From: a virus
Reading direction: 5' to 3' (one strand)
Length of the DNA stretch: 38,389 bases
IMG/VR virus record: IMGVR_UViG_3300020182_000082
Coordinates: 1 to 38,389 of that record
Position numbers and translations under genes: made by a program. The notes beneath the pieces are model-generated. The model saw only the letters and a list, made by a program, of their open reading frames with translations, had not been told where the DNA came from and made no database searches. Positions 10,901 through 17,279 of this stretch are shown here, one piece after another; position 1 is the stretch's first letter; each line of letters begins with the position of its first letter.

Positions 10901-11722
10901 TCTTTTTTGTTTGCAGGTGCTGCGGGGGTACCGGGGTACGGGATAATAAGCATGTTTATGGACATGTTATTTGATGATGACGAAGAAACAATGGATACGA
11001 GAGTACGCCAAACGCTAGGTGAGGTTGGGTACGGCGGGGTAGTAAACTACGTTACTGGGGTAGATGTATCTACGCGGATAGGGCTGTCGGATCTTATATT
11101 CCGAGACAGTTTCATACAGAAAGATCAATCAGTATTCTGGAAGATGGCGGAACTTGTTATGGGGCCAGTCGGTGGGTTGGCGATGCAAACTGAGCGTGGT
11201 TATAACTATATAAATGAAGGCCAAATCTACAAGGGTGTAGAGACAATGCTCCCTGCTTCACTTAGAAATATAGCGAAAACTGCCCGTATTGCAGACGCGG
11301 GGGGTATTGCAACTAAGAGAGACGATTTTATCTTAGAAGACCTGCACGCAGGGGAGTTGGCGGGACAGTTCTTTGGGTTTATGCCCGTCCGATACTCCTT
11401 TGAACTGCAAAAAACCGCTCAGAAGAAACAAATAACTAAAGCCTTATCTAAACAGACTAAAAAATTAACAAGTCGTTACTACTTAGCTATTAAAAATGCA
11501 GACATGTCTGCGCTTATATCTGTTATGGAAGACATAGATAAATTCAACAAACGTAACCCTAAAGCCTTTATAGACTCAGATACGTTAAAAAGATCCTTAC
11601 GTGGTAGCTTCCAAACTACAGCGCGTATGCAAGCGGGGGCTACGTACTCTAAGAAATACGCAACACTACTTGCTGACTTAGAGAGCGACTACGATGAAAA
11701 CCCAACGTTCATTTACGATTGA
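4961..11722 (+). CDS. Giant polyvalent virion protein with zinc-metallopeptidase motif (LPD38-like C-terminus)
   Basis: 2253 residues, the largest gene here; SD AAGG lies 6 nt before the ATG. A short N-terminal unit (about 1-45) is followed by a Gly/Ala-rich hydrophobic stretch (about 137-190) that could insert in a membrane. About residues 340-720 are low-complexity: three TPEAQEAAPV decamers, six VVEP tetrapeptides and a Lys/Ala/Pro-rich basic stretch. 'PIMHEASHALT' (His1122-Glu1123-x-x-His1126) with acidic residues about 40 further on ('KEFVAEVFSNPEF') matches a gluzincin-type zinc peptidase site. The last ~1000 residues resemble the large polyvalent-protein C-terminal domains of phages (LPD38-like; family assignment from memory). 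A second hydrophobic segment lies near 1980-2010. The likely role is an ejected internal protein delivered with the DNA; proteolysis in the particle or host is inferred. Confidence 0.85.
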   Translation: MESVTKKIRTPDGRVLEVKGPVDAPDEMFFRYAASQIADEAAPIEPETSDFESRIEAIREEGRQRRIAKQREDAGFFDNVFSGFGAGAVGMGETAALGAATLMDEEEELASRESIQGIAESIRPEGGDPESIPYQVSAGLGSIVGLAAPAGVAALGVAALAPAAFAATAASLASGTVLGGLGYGVARGIASERARDAGVSEEARDEAIGSKEVLLAGAIEGIPLLRPLKFLRVPGVDKLVEKLGDNPIDGVNFLKRIEQRLVSAGKTGVIEGAQEAASAILQNLAERGYNPERELVDTGVLEEAAIGGTAGGIFQALVDVFTKGKSRGPTGDAPLTDTGEEATAPAATLADTDTLEETTTETVAPEKPIVQTATENAVAEDPTLGQVKPETVAQEDFDMLVGQARKDVEESDGVVLDKIEKTYENIRNNLGGESANVYMGAVDTLVAKTLEARKAVPVTPATPEAQEAAPVTPEAQEAAPVTLEAQEAAPVEAAPPAAPDTPRGDATGRSPEQQAKLARILKAASAGKSYEETFADIDAINAETVVEPVGEPEAGVVEEETVEVAGEPVVEPVVEPVVEPVVEPVVEPVVEPTAKTTAEPTPTDPTTDFTIGDTVSVRKPTSDANDKVTGYTETEAVITEQLNPEGETVGVYLDYGQDVDPEFITIGGETVLPPTVKLAKKQTTKKPAKKAAPKKATPKKAAKKPTTEGRKVLKLPKGMTTKKVYTTAWANRNKDPEVRAAASQMTEDTEDVSTAKDRNTVLEKINTKGKRSKKGSALSDKDTVANAELNAIKIYFGRYPTISAALRIAAFDAVFSPQYIRNQKETEEAGKYLGIPPEDTFTATETALFKGMGSKNAALVIAWAKANLSDSIKKQLETVERANLVWLNNLANTTNNRVTANLYNESVDADIAVNLEASVKDMFGPNATTQDINTTLDEDSDIATYEATAAAIGEALTTKEKSDIQAQQAREDLAAKIALEGTGNLPNNQKIAAAEKTFLDAVTKMIQSSEKIKAEELAAAIRDYLKVSAISNLDVPVHPEVIAALEAGDIKDALRRLGNSLINEQLAGMATKLSSAMGDVKVVFKTDLKDADGEPVAGSFDSATNTITLDSQLGLTAHPIMHEASHALTSNTLDNKSHPLTKKLQTLFDDAKQALPEAYGFGSLKEFVAEVFSNPEFQKKLAKVNIKGKTLWERFYNAVVNFLRSKLGLDVRANVMFRENTRPQDSALTEADQLISAILATNSETRGEGEIDNAASHDDLAPIAEGAGVKIPPKDRAATTKAQSDRLSETISLSLPDWLKSGVLANIPLLNLTMEAKRAGLKSAPRLNSIVNEMSGSVGKLLDKANYTAKPMMDYFQNNTQEYRLLSDVENRATLFEVDPTLNRVEAAAKYKKSADKRTFSQWEIVNADYKKLSPEAQQHYKTMRNTYKAFFDMLMGALKTRLDGTISDSKTSAKVYKRLYDELFNSGIIDPFFPLVREGEFWLTYHALDPTTGKNEYFVESFESNRARAAARLELEEIFAEDGWTKAEFQQEQSVTIKNYRNAPDGSFVNSILASLGENKGSFKSDADYDAVTDNIVKLFADTLPQTSMAKSLAKRKGRRGFIGDITPREAKRRKDALAAGTLAPPKHDPVFIMMQRGNSFARQIIQLQYAPEITKLTEQLGVEARANGSVATALADELSKRADFIRNPNVERWASFLTSLGFNFTLGANMSSALIQTAALPTVVYPVLGGKYGFTETFKVMAEASKIFSMSGLSRTVEVFGPEGDGTYLVKGALGAPHALTNFDFDNKQLKKDHPEIAMLKVLSQVVEANGMSQRSQIQEAIELEAAPDSDPKFLGLVSIPRKLSMRSLNKYTSFMFSYSERFVRHVTLISAYKLHLKRLADQGKDIKLESTQREAAEESIFLTELTNSSIATGSAPRWAQKHVGKVIYLFKRYGLSMTGLFAQLGRDSVKGDPSLSDKENEQLKLEARKQFGAIYLSSFLFAGAAGVPGYGIISMFMDMLFDDDEETMDTRVRQTLGEVGYGGVVNYVTGVDVSTRIGLSDLIFRDSFIQKDQSVFWKMAELVMGPVGGLAMQTERGYNYINEGQIYKGVETMLPASLRNIAKTARIADAGGIATKRDDFILEDLHAGELAGQFFGFMPVRYSFELQKTAQKKQITKALSKQTKKLTSRYYLAIKNADMSALISVMEDIDKFNKRNPKAFIDSDTLKRSLRGSFQTTARMQAGATYSKKYATLLADLESDYDENPTFIYD
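6344..6433 (+). repeat. Three 30-bp tandem repeats inside the giant gene
   Basis: Three adjacent 30-bp units each encode TPEAQEAAPV or a near copy; the units differ at only a few positions. They sit in the disordered linker of the 2253-aa protein and keep the frame, so copy number can change without breaking the gene. Confidence 0.9.
6665..6736 (+). repeat. Six perfect 12-bp tandem repeats (VVEP)6
   Basis: The unit gttgtagagcct is repeated six times without a mismatch and encodes Val-Val-Glu-Pro. Perfect identity at DNA level, including synonymous positions, points to recent slippage expansion. It is part of the Pro/Glu linker before the basic Lys/Ala/Pro stretch of the giant protein. Confidence 0.95.
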
Positions 11723-11853
11723 CGTTGTTCGGTATCTAATATACGTAGGGCACTGAGTATTATCTGGTCGTCTTCTGGGCCTAAGACGTTACTATCGCGC
11801 AGCTTGATTAAAGTCATCCATGCTAATAACAGCTCAATTCGGGTGGGTTCCAT
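11713..11853 (-). CDS. Small 46-aa protein, convergent with the giant gene
   Basis: The ORF encodes 46 residues beginning MEPTRIELLLAWMTLIKLRD. A perfect AGGAGG lies 4 nt before its ATG. The product looks like one amphipathic helix followed by an acidic turn and a second helix. Its last 10 nt overlap the end of the convergent 2253-aa gene. It is downstream of the leftward terminator-like hairpin at 11881-11898, so it would need read-through, antitermination or its own promoter, none of which is shown. Function unknown. The strong SD and protein-like composition are the evidence that it is real. Confidence 0.6.
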   Translation of the reverse strand: MEPTRIELLLAWMTLIKLRDSNVLGPEDDQIILSALRILDTEQRQS

Positions 11854-11870
11854 ACATCCTCCTAAGGTAT

Positions 11871-11898
11871 AAATTAAAACCCCCCTCCGAAGAGGGGG
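11871..11898 (-). terminator. Leftward terminator with UUCG loop
   Basis: On the minus strand a 7-bp GC stem (CCCCCTC/GAGGGGG) closed by a TTCG tetraloop is followed by GTTTTAATTT. This is a rho-independent terminator for the long leftward operon. On the plus strand the hairpin has no T-tract, so it is a poor terminator for the virion operon. Confidence 0.75.
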
Positions 11899-11980
11899 AT
11901 AGACTGCCGAGGAAGCAGAGGGAGGTAGCAGCGAGTGTCACTTGAGAGAAGGAAGTTAACCACTGCTGCACGCAAATGTA

Positions 11981-12208
11981 TCACAGATCTCTCCAAATGC
12001 GAACCCCTAGTTTACCTGCCTCTATCTGCACCCGAGTAGTAATGACCCACTCACGTTCTTCGGCTATATTTTTTACTTGTTTTAATGCTGTATCGGTATC
12101 GATACAAGGGATGAAGATAGAAGCGTTAACAACCATCTTCTCCCAGCTTACCCGTATCCTAACACCATCAGGGTGCAGATCATTCAGACGTATTATCTGG
12201 GGCTGCAT
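11981..12208 (-). CDS. 75-aa hypothetical protein at the end of the leftward operon
   Basis: The start overlaps the end of the primase-helicase gene by 29 nt, and GGAAGG lies 8 nt before the ATG. The product is mixed alpha/beta with alternating hydrophobic strands ('DGVRIRVSWEKMVVNASIFI') and a helix 'ALKQVKNIAEEREW'. There is no signal peptide, membrane segment or known motif. It is the last gene before the terminator-like hairpin at 11881-11898. The opposite strand is also open across this stretch, but only the minus frame has an SD and fits the operon. Function unknown. Confidence 0.65.
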   Translation of the reverse strand: MQPQIIRLNDLHPDGVRIRVSWEKMVVNASIFIPCIDTDTALKQVKNIAEEREWVITTRVQIEAGKLGVRIWRDL

Positions 12209-15017
12209 CTACAAAACCTTCCGAGAATTGCACGACGATAACGTCTGTTGGGGGTAAGTTTAACTGTGTACCTTTACTTATACGCATCTTCATCTTGACC
12301 GCCCCAAGCTTCTCCATCATATCGGATATAAGCGCCGTATAATTTATCTGCTGCTCCCCACACCAAGCCCTAAAAGGTTTTGGCATCAGGTACAACTTCT
12401 TAACGTCTGTCTCATAGCGGGCAACCAACTTATTCCTAGGATTAGCCTCGGGGACAATGATAGAGTCCATAGGGGTACCATCTTGCTTACGCAGGTCGCT
12501 GGTACTCTTAATCCTTAAGATGTTGTCAATATGCTCGTTAATATACTCCGTTAGTGTCTGCTCTATAGATATAGCCATGTCTTCACTCCTTAACTTGTTT
12601 TCTACTAAAACCCCTACGATCCACGTTTGTATTTTAGGTACGTCGTAGTTCACTAGTCCTATCCTACGTGCGAGTATTAAACCTACCAATGTCACGGTAA
12701 CCCCTACCGACCAGAATCGATTTTCTGACGTTAGTTTGGCTTCTTTATCGATCCTGTACTGTACCTTGTCGATAAGATCCATAACAGCTTCTTTATTGTT
12801 CATTACATACTGCACAAATAGCACACCTGCGTGCCCGTAGTTTGTACTTATAGCCCTACTGAATTTATCGGTAAGGGCTTTATCCTCGTAATCATTAAAC
12901 ATACGAGGCACTCTAGCTTCTAGGATTCTTTGCGCTTCAGCATTTGGCCCAGCTTTATACATACGGATACGTTCTATGATACTGGTGTTACCCGTAGTTA
13001 CTGCTAGCAAACTCCAAGGTAATCCCCTAACCCGTTCTTGGTTTGCCCCACTAACTAACCGCCCCCGCTGCTTACCACTGGTAAACTGGTAGGAGATATT
13101 ACTTAACTCTTGTGGGCTAGTGTTGGTCAGCTCATCCATCAGGAGCGGTAGGCTATGCAGTACTTCACTACGGTGCATCTTAAGATTCATCGTATCCGCT
13201 TTATGGATCAATAAATCCTCTGGGTTCCCCCAGATAGATGCCGCTGCATTGAGTGCTGTGGTTTTACCTACGCCAGATGCCTTGCTGTATATATGTAACG
13301 CTGAACACGCGATGTCATCTATGAAGTGCATCAGGATAGACCCGAACCCAGCACCGACTACATACTGGTGCACCTCAAACCCATCTTTGTTGTAGAAATC
13401 TAACGTCTCTTTCCACCCCTCTAGGCTACCGTTTGGCTCGAACGCTGGGAACAACCCTAACGTGTGGGCTGATGGCGCGTTGAACGCAATTCGATCTTTA
13501 AATATTTCTCGGTTGCCTACTACGAATGATGTCCCTTCGGCATCAGTCCAACCGAACTGCCGTCTAGCATCTTCCGCCCCTGATGTTGCTTGTAACTCAT
13601 TAACCCAAGTAGTTGTGTATTTCATAAGTTTCTCCATTCCTGCGCTCATTTCGGCTACACCTTCTTTAGCCATTTGTTTTCTAAACTCTTCTTTCGATGT
13701 TACAGATGTTAGTGGCATCGTAAATTCTCGTACCCCGTCTCGTGGGAGGTGCAATCGCACAAGGACTGCCTCCCCTATTTCAGGATCTCGTATACGTTTA
13801 ACGACGTATATATCGTTGTGGTATATGAGCTGTTCATCCACATCTCCATCTCCATTACGTGTTCTGATATACACTCCTCCGTTAATTCCACGGAAGTATG
13901 GGGACGGATACTCAGGAATAACATACGTTTGAATAGGGGCTTCGGGGATAGTAGCAGACGGTAATACGACAACATTGTCTTCCGCACTGGCTTCTATAAC
14001 TTTGGAGCCAATATGCAATGGGGTGCGTAATTTGTCCTTGTGGATGCAGCCTTCGCACCCATCGGGGTTCTGTTTGAAGAACTCGGAACAAGTATAACGC
14101 TTGTCGGGGGTAAGGTTATCCCACTTGGCATTGGTTTCTTCCTCGGAGTATTCTTTGTACCCTTTGGAGATTGTGTGCGCTCGCTCTCGTGAACCGTCGC
14201 TACACGCTTTCAGTATAGAAAGAACCCCTCGCCAGACTGGTTCGACTACTTCATTAGGCTCAGTAACCGCCCTGCGTAATTGCTCGCAACCTTTAGACTG
14301 CATGGTCTTTGTTAATATTTCTTTAAAACTAACCTCAGTGTTCCCCGCCATAACATTGGCGACCGCGTTCCACTTCGTGGGGTAGGTCTTCTTGGGAACT
14401 GGTATCGGAACTCCACCAAGAAGTTCTGAAAAATGATCGAAGTCTACGGGATTAGCCTGAGTAAGTATGGTGACTTCACTCGGCACATCAGGTTTATGAT
14501 TATGGGTGTGGGGCACCCGTAGCACCCTAGCCGCGTCAGCCGTGACCGAAGGGTCTGCTGCAAATTTATTATCTCCACATAACTTTTTAAGTTGTTCTGC
14601 GACTGGTAGCCAGTCTCCAAATGGTACTGCTTCTTTAAGGTTCCAATATACATGTAGCCCCCTACCGGAACCAACAATCGTCGGCTTAGGTAGAGATAGC
14701 TTTTTACAGAAAGCGCGTAACGCATCCCCTGCGTCTCTCTGCGTCATAAAATCTTTGCTTGGCCCACAATCTAGATCTAAGAAAAAAGATTTAAACGCCT
14801 TAACATTCGTTACTTTTCTTGAACCTTTAGTGTTGAACGAGCCTAACGCAAAATATACATCGAACCCTTTACTATCTAAGTCATAAGCAGTGCTCTCTAA
14901 CTCGTCAAGCGATGGGTAGAATTTTTGTATCCGTGTATCTTCTTTCTTGTTAGAAGCGAATAGACAATATAACCCTCCCTCGGCAAGCGTATCTCTAAGA
15001 AATTTTCCTGTGCTCAT
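12180..15017 (-). CDS. Primase-helicase: AEP-like primase fused to DUF927-like AAA helicase
   Basis: 945 residues. The N-terminal third matches archaeo-eukaryotic primase (AEP) style: a metal-binding DLD at residues 81-83, 'SGRGLHVYW' at 117-125, and 'ARVLRVPHTHNHK' at 163-175. A helical PriCT-like stretch (about 245-305) and a Cys group (C310, C321, C324) that may bind zinc follow. The C-terminal half resembles DUF927 helicases: 'RRQFGW' near 485-490, Walker A 'SGVGKTT' at 581-587, and Walker B-like 'LPLLMDE' around 623-629. It would make primers and unwind DNA at the fork, doing the job of T7 gp4 with a different primase fold. It lies downstream of the ssDNA-binding protein gene. Only a weak SD is visible before the ATG. 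Confidence 0.88.
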   Translation of the reverse strand: MSTGKFLRDTLAEGGLYCLFASNKKEDTRIQKFYPSLDELESTAYDLDSKGFDVYFALGSFNTKGSRKVTNVKAFKSFFLDLDCGPSKDFMTQRDAGDALRAFCKKLSLPKPTIVGSGRGLHVYWNLKEAVPFGDWLPVAEQLKKLCGDNKFAADPSVTADAARVLRVPHTHNHKPDVPSEVTILTQANPVDFDHFSELLGGVPIPVPKKTYPTKWNAVANVMAGNTEVSFKEILTKTMQSKGCEQLRRAVTEPNEVVEPVWRGVLSILKACSDGSRERAHTISKGYKEYSEEETNAKWDNLTPDKRYTCSEFFKQNPDGCEGCIHKDKLRTPLHIGSKVIEASAEDNVVVLPSATIPEAPIQTYVIPEYPSPYFRGINGGVYIRTRNGDGDVDEQLIYHNDIYVVKRIRDPEIGEAVLVRLHLPRDGVREFTMPLTSVTSKEEFRKQMAKEGVAEMSAGMEKLMKYTTTWVNELQATSGAEDARRQFGWTDAEGTSFVVGNREIFKDRIAFNAPSAHTLGLFPAFEPNGSLEGWKETLDFYNKDGFEVHQYVVGAGFGSILMHFIDDIACSALHIYSKASGVGKTTALNAAASIWGNPEDLLIHKADTMNLKMHRSEVLHSLPLLMDELTNTSPQELSNISYQFTSGKQRGRLVSGANQERVRGLPWSLLAVTTGNTSIIERIRMYKAGPNAEAQRILEARVPRMFNDYEDKALTDKFSRAISTNYGHAGVLFVQYVMNNKEAVMDLIDKVQYRIDKEAKLTSENRFWSVGVTVTLVGLILARRIGLVNYDVPKIQTWIVGVLVENKLRSEDMAISIEQTLTEYINEHIDNILRIKSTSDLRKQDGTPMDSIIVPEANPRNKLVARYETDVKKLYLMPKPFRAWCGEQQINYTALISDMMEKLGAVKMKMRISKGTQLNLPPTDVIVVQFSEGFVDAAPDNTSE

Positions 15018-15102
15018 AGCTGCTCATATCCAGAGGACACCACGGCAGGGGCATTGTTACGCCCTTTTCGACTAGTCTAGCCGTGAGTGTTGTTTTAGGG
15101 AT

Positions 15103-15124
15103 GGGTCTCTTTTAGAAAAGACCC
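15103..15124. other. Hairpin between ssDNA-binding and primase-helicase genes
   Basis: An inverted repeat GGGTCT...AGACCC with an A/T-rich inner stem lies in the 114-nt gap. It lacks a T-tract on the minus strand, so it is a possible attenuator or RNA-processing hairpin rather than a clear terminator. The rest of the gap shows nothing else. Confidence 0.4.
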
Positions 15125-15131
15125 AGATTAA

Positions 15132-15863
15132 TTAGGATTCGTCATCCCATTGATCGATGATGCTTTCTAGAGCAGCATCTCCCTCTGCTGGAGTAGCTTG
15201 TTTCTTAGTAACTTTAAGTTTCGGTTCTTCTACAGGTGTATCGAACACCGCGTCGATGATATCCTCACTATCAGGCTCTGCCACCTCTACCGCACCCTGC
15301 GCAGTAAACGGGCTTACCTCAGAATCTTGGGTGAATCCTTCGACCACACCGAACGGAGAGGTCACCGCTCTAGGCTCGTGCTTAATAACTTGTACTGCCT
15401 TTAACCGTAACGATACCCCGTGCCCTACATTCCCTTTAGCGAAATAAGGCGTCATCCCAACATGTATATTAACTATACTGTTGGTGGTTAGCTCGAAATC
15501 ATCACTAAGTTTTTGGTTACTTGCATCGACTTGCATAGGCTTGGTCGTAAGCTGTCCGTTATAGGCACCCTTCAATTTAGCCTTACCTATAAACATACCT
15601 TCACCATCTTCCTCGAATGGTTGGGGTAATTTTTCCGGCCAATCCTTTTTCTTTTTATCTGCGTATGCTTTAACCATAACCTTGTACAGGTTCTTGGCTT
15701 GCTCTTTACTCATCTTAAAAGATAAGTCATAGACCGCATTTTCTTCGGTAGGGCCACAAGGAACACTACGTCCCTCGGCAGCGTCAAACCGGTAGGTCTG
15801 ATTGATCCTAGGGTATAATGCTACTGCGTTTTGAACCGTATACGTTTCGTTTACTACTGTCAT
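15132..15863 (-). CDS. Single-stranded DNA-binding protein (T7 gp2.5/DUF2815-like)
   Basis: 243 residues from the chosen ATG. A GGAG sits 6 nt upstream of this ATG; an ATG 12 nt earlier (15875), directly after the previous stop, has no SD and is less likely. The body is beta-rich, with 'GHGVSLRLKAVQVI' typical of the last strands of gp2.5/DUF2815 OB folds. The C-terminus is acidic and ends IIDQWDDES, the kind of tail with which phage SSBs contact polymerase and helicase. It would coat ssDNA at the fork and aid annealing. It lies between the Cys-rich protein gene and the primase-helicase gene. It shares 'SPFGVVEGF' with the gene just upstream. Confidence 0.8.
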   Translation of the reverse strand: MTVVNETYTVQNAVALYPRINQTYRFDAAEGRSVPCGPTEENAVYDLSFKMSKEQAKNLYKVMVKAYADKKKKDWPEKLPQPFEEDGEGMFIGKAKLKGAYNGQLTTKPMQVDASNQKLSDDFELTTNSIVNIHVGMTPYFAKGNVGHGVSLRLKAVQVIKHEPRAVTSPFGVVEGFTQDSEVSPFTAQGAVEVAEPDSEDIIDAVFDTPVEEPKLKVTKKQATPAEGDAALESIIDQWDDES

Positions 15864-15875
15864 TTCCTTCTCCAT

Positions 15876-16544
15876 TTACTCATTTTCATTAAATACAAAT
15901 CCGTCTACTACCCCGAACGGAGACGCCATAACCTCGTTAGTCATTAATGCTTTCGCAGTAATCGCTAATCGAACATCAGGATGCTCCATCGTTTTATTGA
16001 CGGCCTCTACCTCGTGCTCCTCTAATGGTCTTACAGACCGAAAGAACAATTTAGCGTAAGAACTATCAGGGTCGAACCTAATGTTAGTTATTAACGCCAT
16101 CGGCGGGGTTTCATACTCCTGCAAGAACCGTCCGTAAGCTCTCATAGGCATATTCCCGTTTACTGCATCGGGGAATATGGACGTAGCGGGTAGCTGCAAT
16201 TGATACACAGTGTCTAACTGTCCTTCAAGAACTACTGCAACTCTCTGTACAGTACTACATGCTCGTCGTACTCCACCACCTGAACCCCGTATATTCTGAG
16301 GACAATCCATGCACCTAGGTGCTTGTTTATTCTCCTCGAGAACTTCAGAGTCAGGTATTATTGCGTCTGCTGACCAACAAGTAGGGGGCTGTACGTTAGA
16401 CGAGCTGTAGTCTCCAGAATAATAGATCCTTGAAGCAGGGGCAATCCCCACAATAACAACGTCTATAGATTCGGGCGGCTCGTCAAATGGTAAACCATTA
16501 AACTTGTTATCAAACAAACTAATACGTGTGACATTGCTTGTCAT
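15876..16544 (-). CDS. Cys-rich protein next to SSB, possible DNA-binding partner
   Basis: 222 residues. SD AAGG lies 8 nt before the ATG. Cysteines at 'TCWSAD', 'RCMDCPQN' and 'RRACS' (about residues 55-95) form a CxxC plus outlying Cys pattern that could bind one zinc or an Fe-S cluster. The C-terminal half looks beta-rich and ends 'SPFGVVDGFVFNENE'; SPFGVV[D/E]GF also occurs in the neighbouring SSB. This and the tight gene order suggest a role in ssDNA handling or recombination beside the SSB. I do not recognise the family. Confidence 0.75.
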   Translation of the reverse strand: MTSNVTRISLFDNKFNGLPFDEPPESIDVVIVGIAPASRIYYSGDYSSSNVQPPTCWSADAIIPDSEVLEENKQAPRCMDCPQNIRGSGGGVRRACSTVQRVAVVLEGQLDTVYQLQLPATSIFPDAVNGNMPMRAYGRFLQEYETPPMALITNIRFDPDSSYAKLFFRSVRPLEEHEVEAVNKTMEHPDVRLAITAKALMTNEVMASPFGVVDGFVFNENE

Positions 16545-16554
16545 TGTTGATACC

Positions 16555-16830
16555 TTAAAAATCTTCGTCTAGGTTTTCGAGCACTACGGTTGGCTCGTCG
16601 TCATCCATTGTGGCTACTTCCTCCTGCCAAGAAGGTGCTACTTTTTTGGTGCCCTTACCACCCCTAAGCGCCTCGGTAATCGCCTCAAGGTCGTACCTAT
16701 AGGTCTTACCAACATGGATATATAGATTTTTTGGGATACGCTCTGTACGAATCCATGTGCGTAATGTTGATTCCGAAACCCGAAGATGTTCGGCAAGCTC
16801 CAGTATAGTTACAAAGGGGGAGGTACTCAT
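16555..16830 (-). CDS. Small helix-turn-helix DNA-binding protein (excisionase/MerR-like)
   Basis: 91 residues. Residues 10-60 form a winged HTH of the excisionase/MerR_1 type: 'ILELAEHLRVSESTLRTWIR' followed by a wing-like 'HVGKTYRYDLEAI'. The C-terminus is acidic. The ATG overlaps the upstream stop as ATGA, and AAGGAAG stands just before it. With no integrase in view an excision role is unsupported. A transcription regulator or accessory replication protein is more likely. It is one of two candidates for binding the 23-bp dyads near 28-30.7 kb. Confidence 0.8.
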   Translation of the reverse strand: MSTSPFVTILELAEHLRVSESTLRTWIRTERIPKNLYIHVGKTYRYDLEAITEALRGGKGTKKVAPSWQEEVATMDDDEPTVVLENLDEDF

Positions 16831-17228
16831 TTCTTCTTCCTTATATTAAGTGTGTATGTTGACTGCGCGTTTAAACCTGCTGGCAGTTTGTCAGGGTTCT
16901 CTTCAAGAAACGTCTTGACGTTGTTCTGATTAAGTTTCTTCACAAAAAAGCCCAAACAATCATTTTCTATGACAAACTTATTCATTGAATCCCAATCAGA
17001 TGTCCAGTAGTTCTTCTGGACAGATCTGTAAAACAACCCTTCTGTAGTTTTTACGCTGTCTAGATTACGAGTTTTACAGTAGTCCAATAAGGTGCTCTTT
17101 ATAGTTTCTTGTTGCTCCTTTAAACCTTTGTCTACCCCATCAAACTCGGCTTTTAGCTCATCTCTAGCCTCTTTTATCCTCAGGTATACCTTGACTAGCT
17201 TGTCTGGGGATATATCTCCTGATTCCAT
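16827..17228 (-). CDS. 133-aa conserved-looking phage protein with N-terminal coiled coil
   Basis: AGGAGA lies 6 nt before the ATG. Residues 8-55 are a charged helix, probably a coiled coil. The rest is a compact alpha/beta region with 'TEGLFYRSVQKNYWTSDWD' and a basic end NIRKKK. The helical N-terminus plus small folded C-terminus resembles several small recombination accessory proteins of phages, but I cannot name a family. It sits between the helicase gene and the HTH gene, coupled to the latter by an ATGA overlap. No catalytic motif was seen. Confidence 0.72.
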   Translation of the reverse strand: MESGDISPDKLVKVYLRIKEARDELKAEFDGVDKGLKEQQETIKSTLLDYCKTRNLDSVKTTEGLFYRSVQKNYWTSDWDSMNKFVIENDCLGFFVKKLNQNNVKTFLEENPDKLPAGLNAQSTYTLNIRKKK

Positions 17229-17279
17229 ATCCGATCTCCTCTATGTATCGAACAATAGAATGTAGTAGTTTTCTATGGT

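Noticed and set aside
11899-11980. tRNA or other RNA gene in the gap after the operon
   Set aside because: No cloverleaf or conserved tRNA arms could be drawn here or in the other gaps.
16555-16830. Excisionase, implying a temperate phage
   Set aside because: The HTH looks excisionase-like but no integrase or attachment site is seen in the window.
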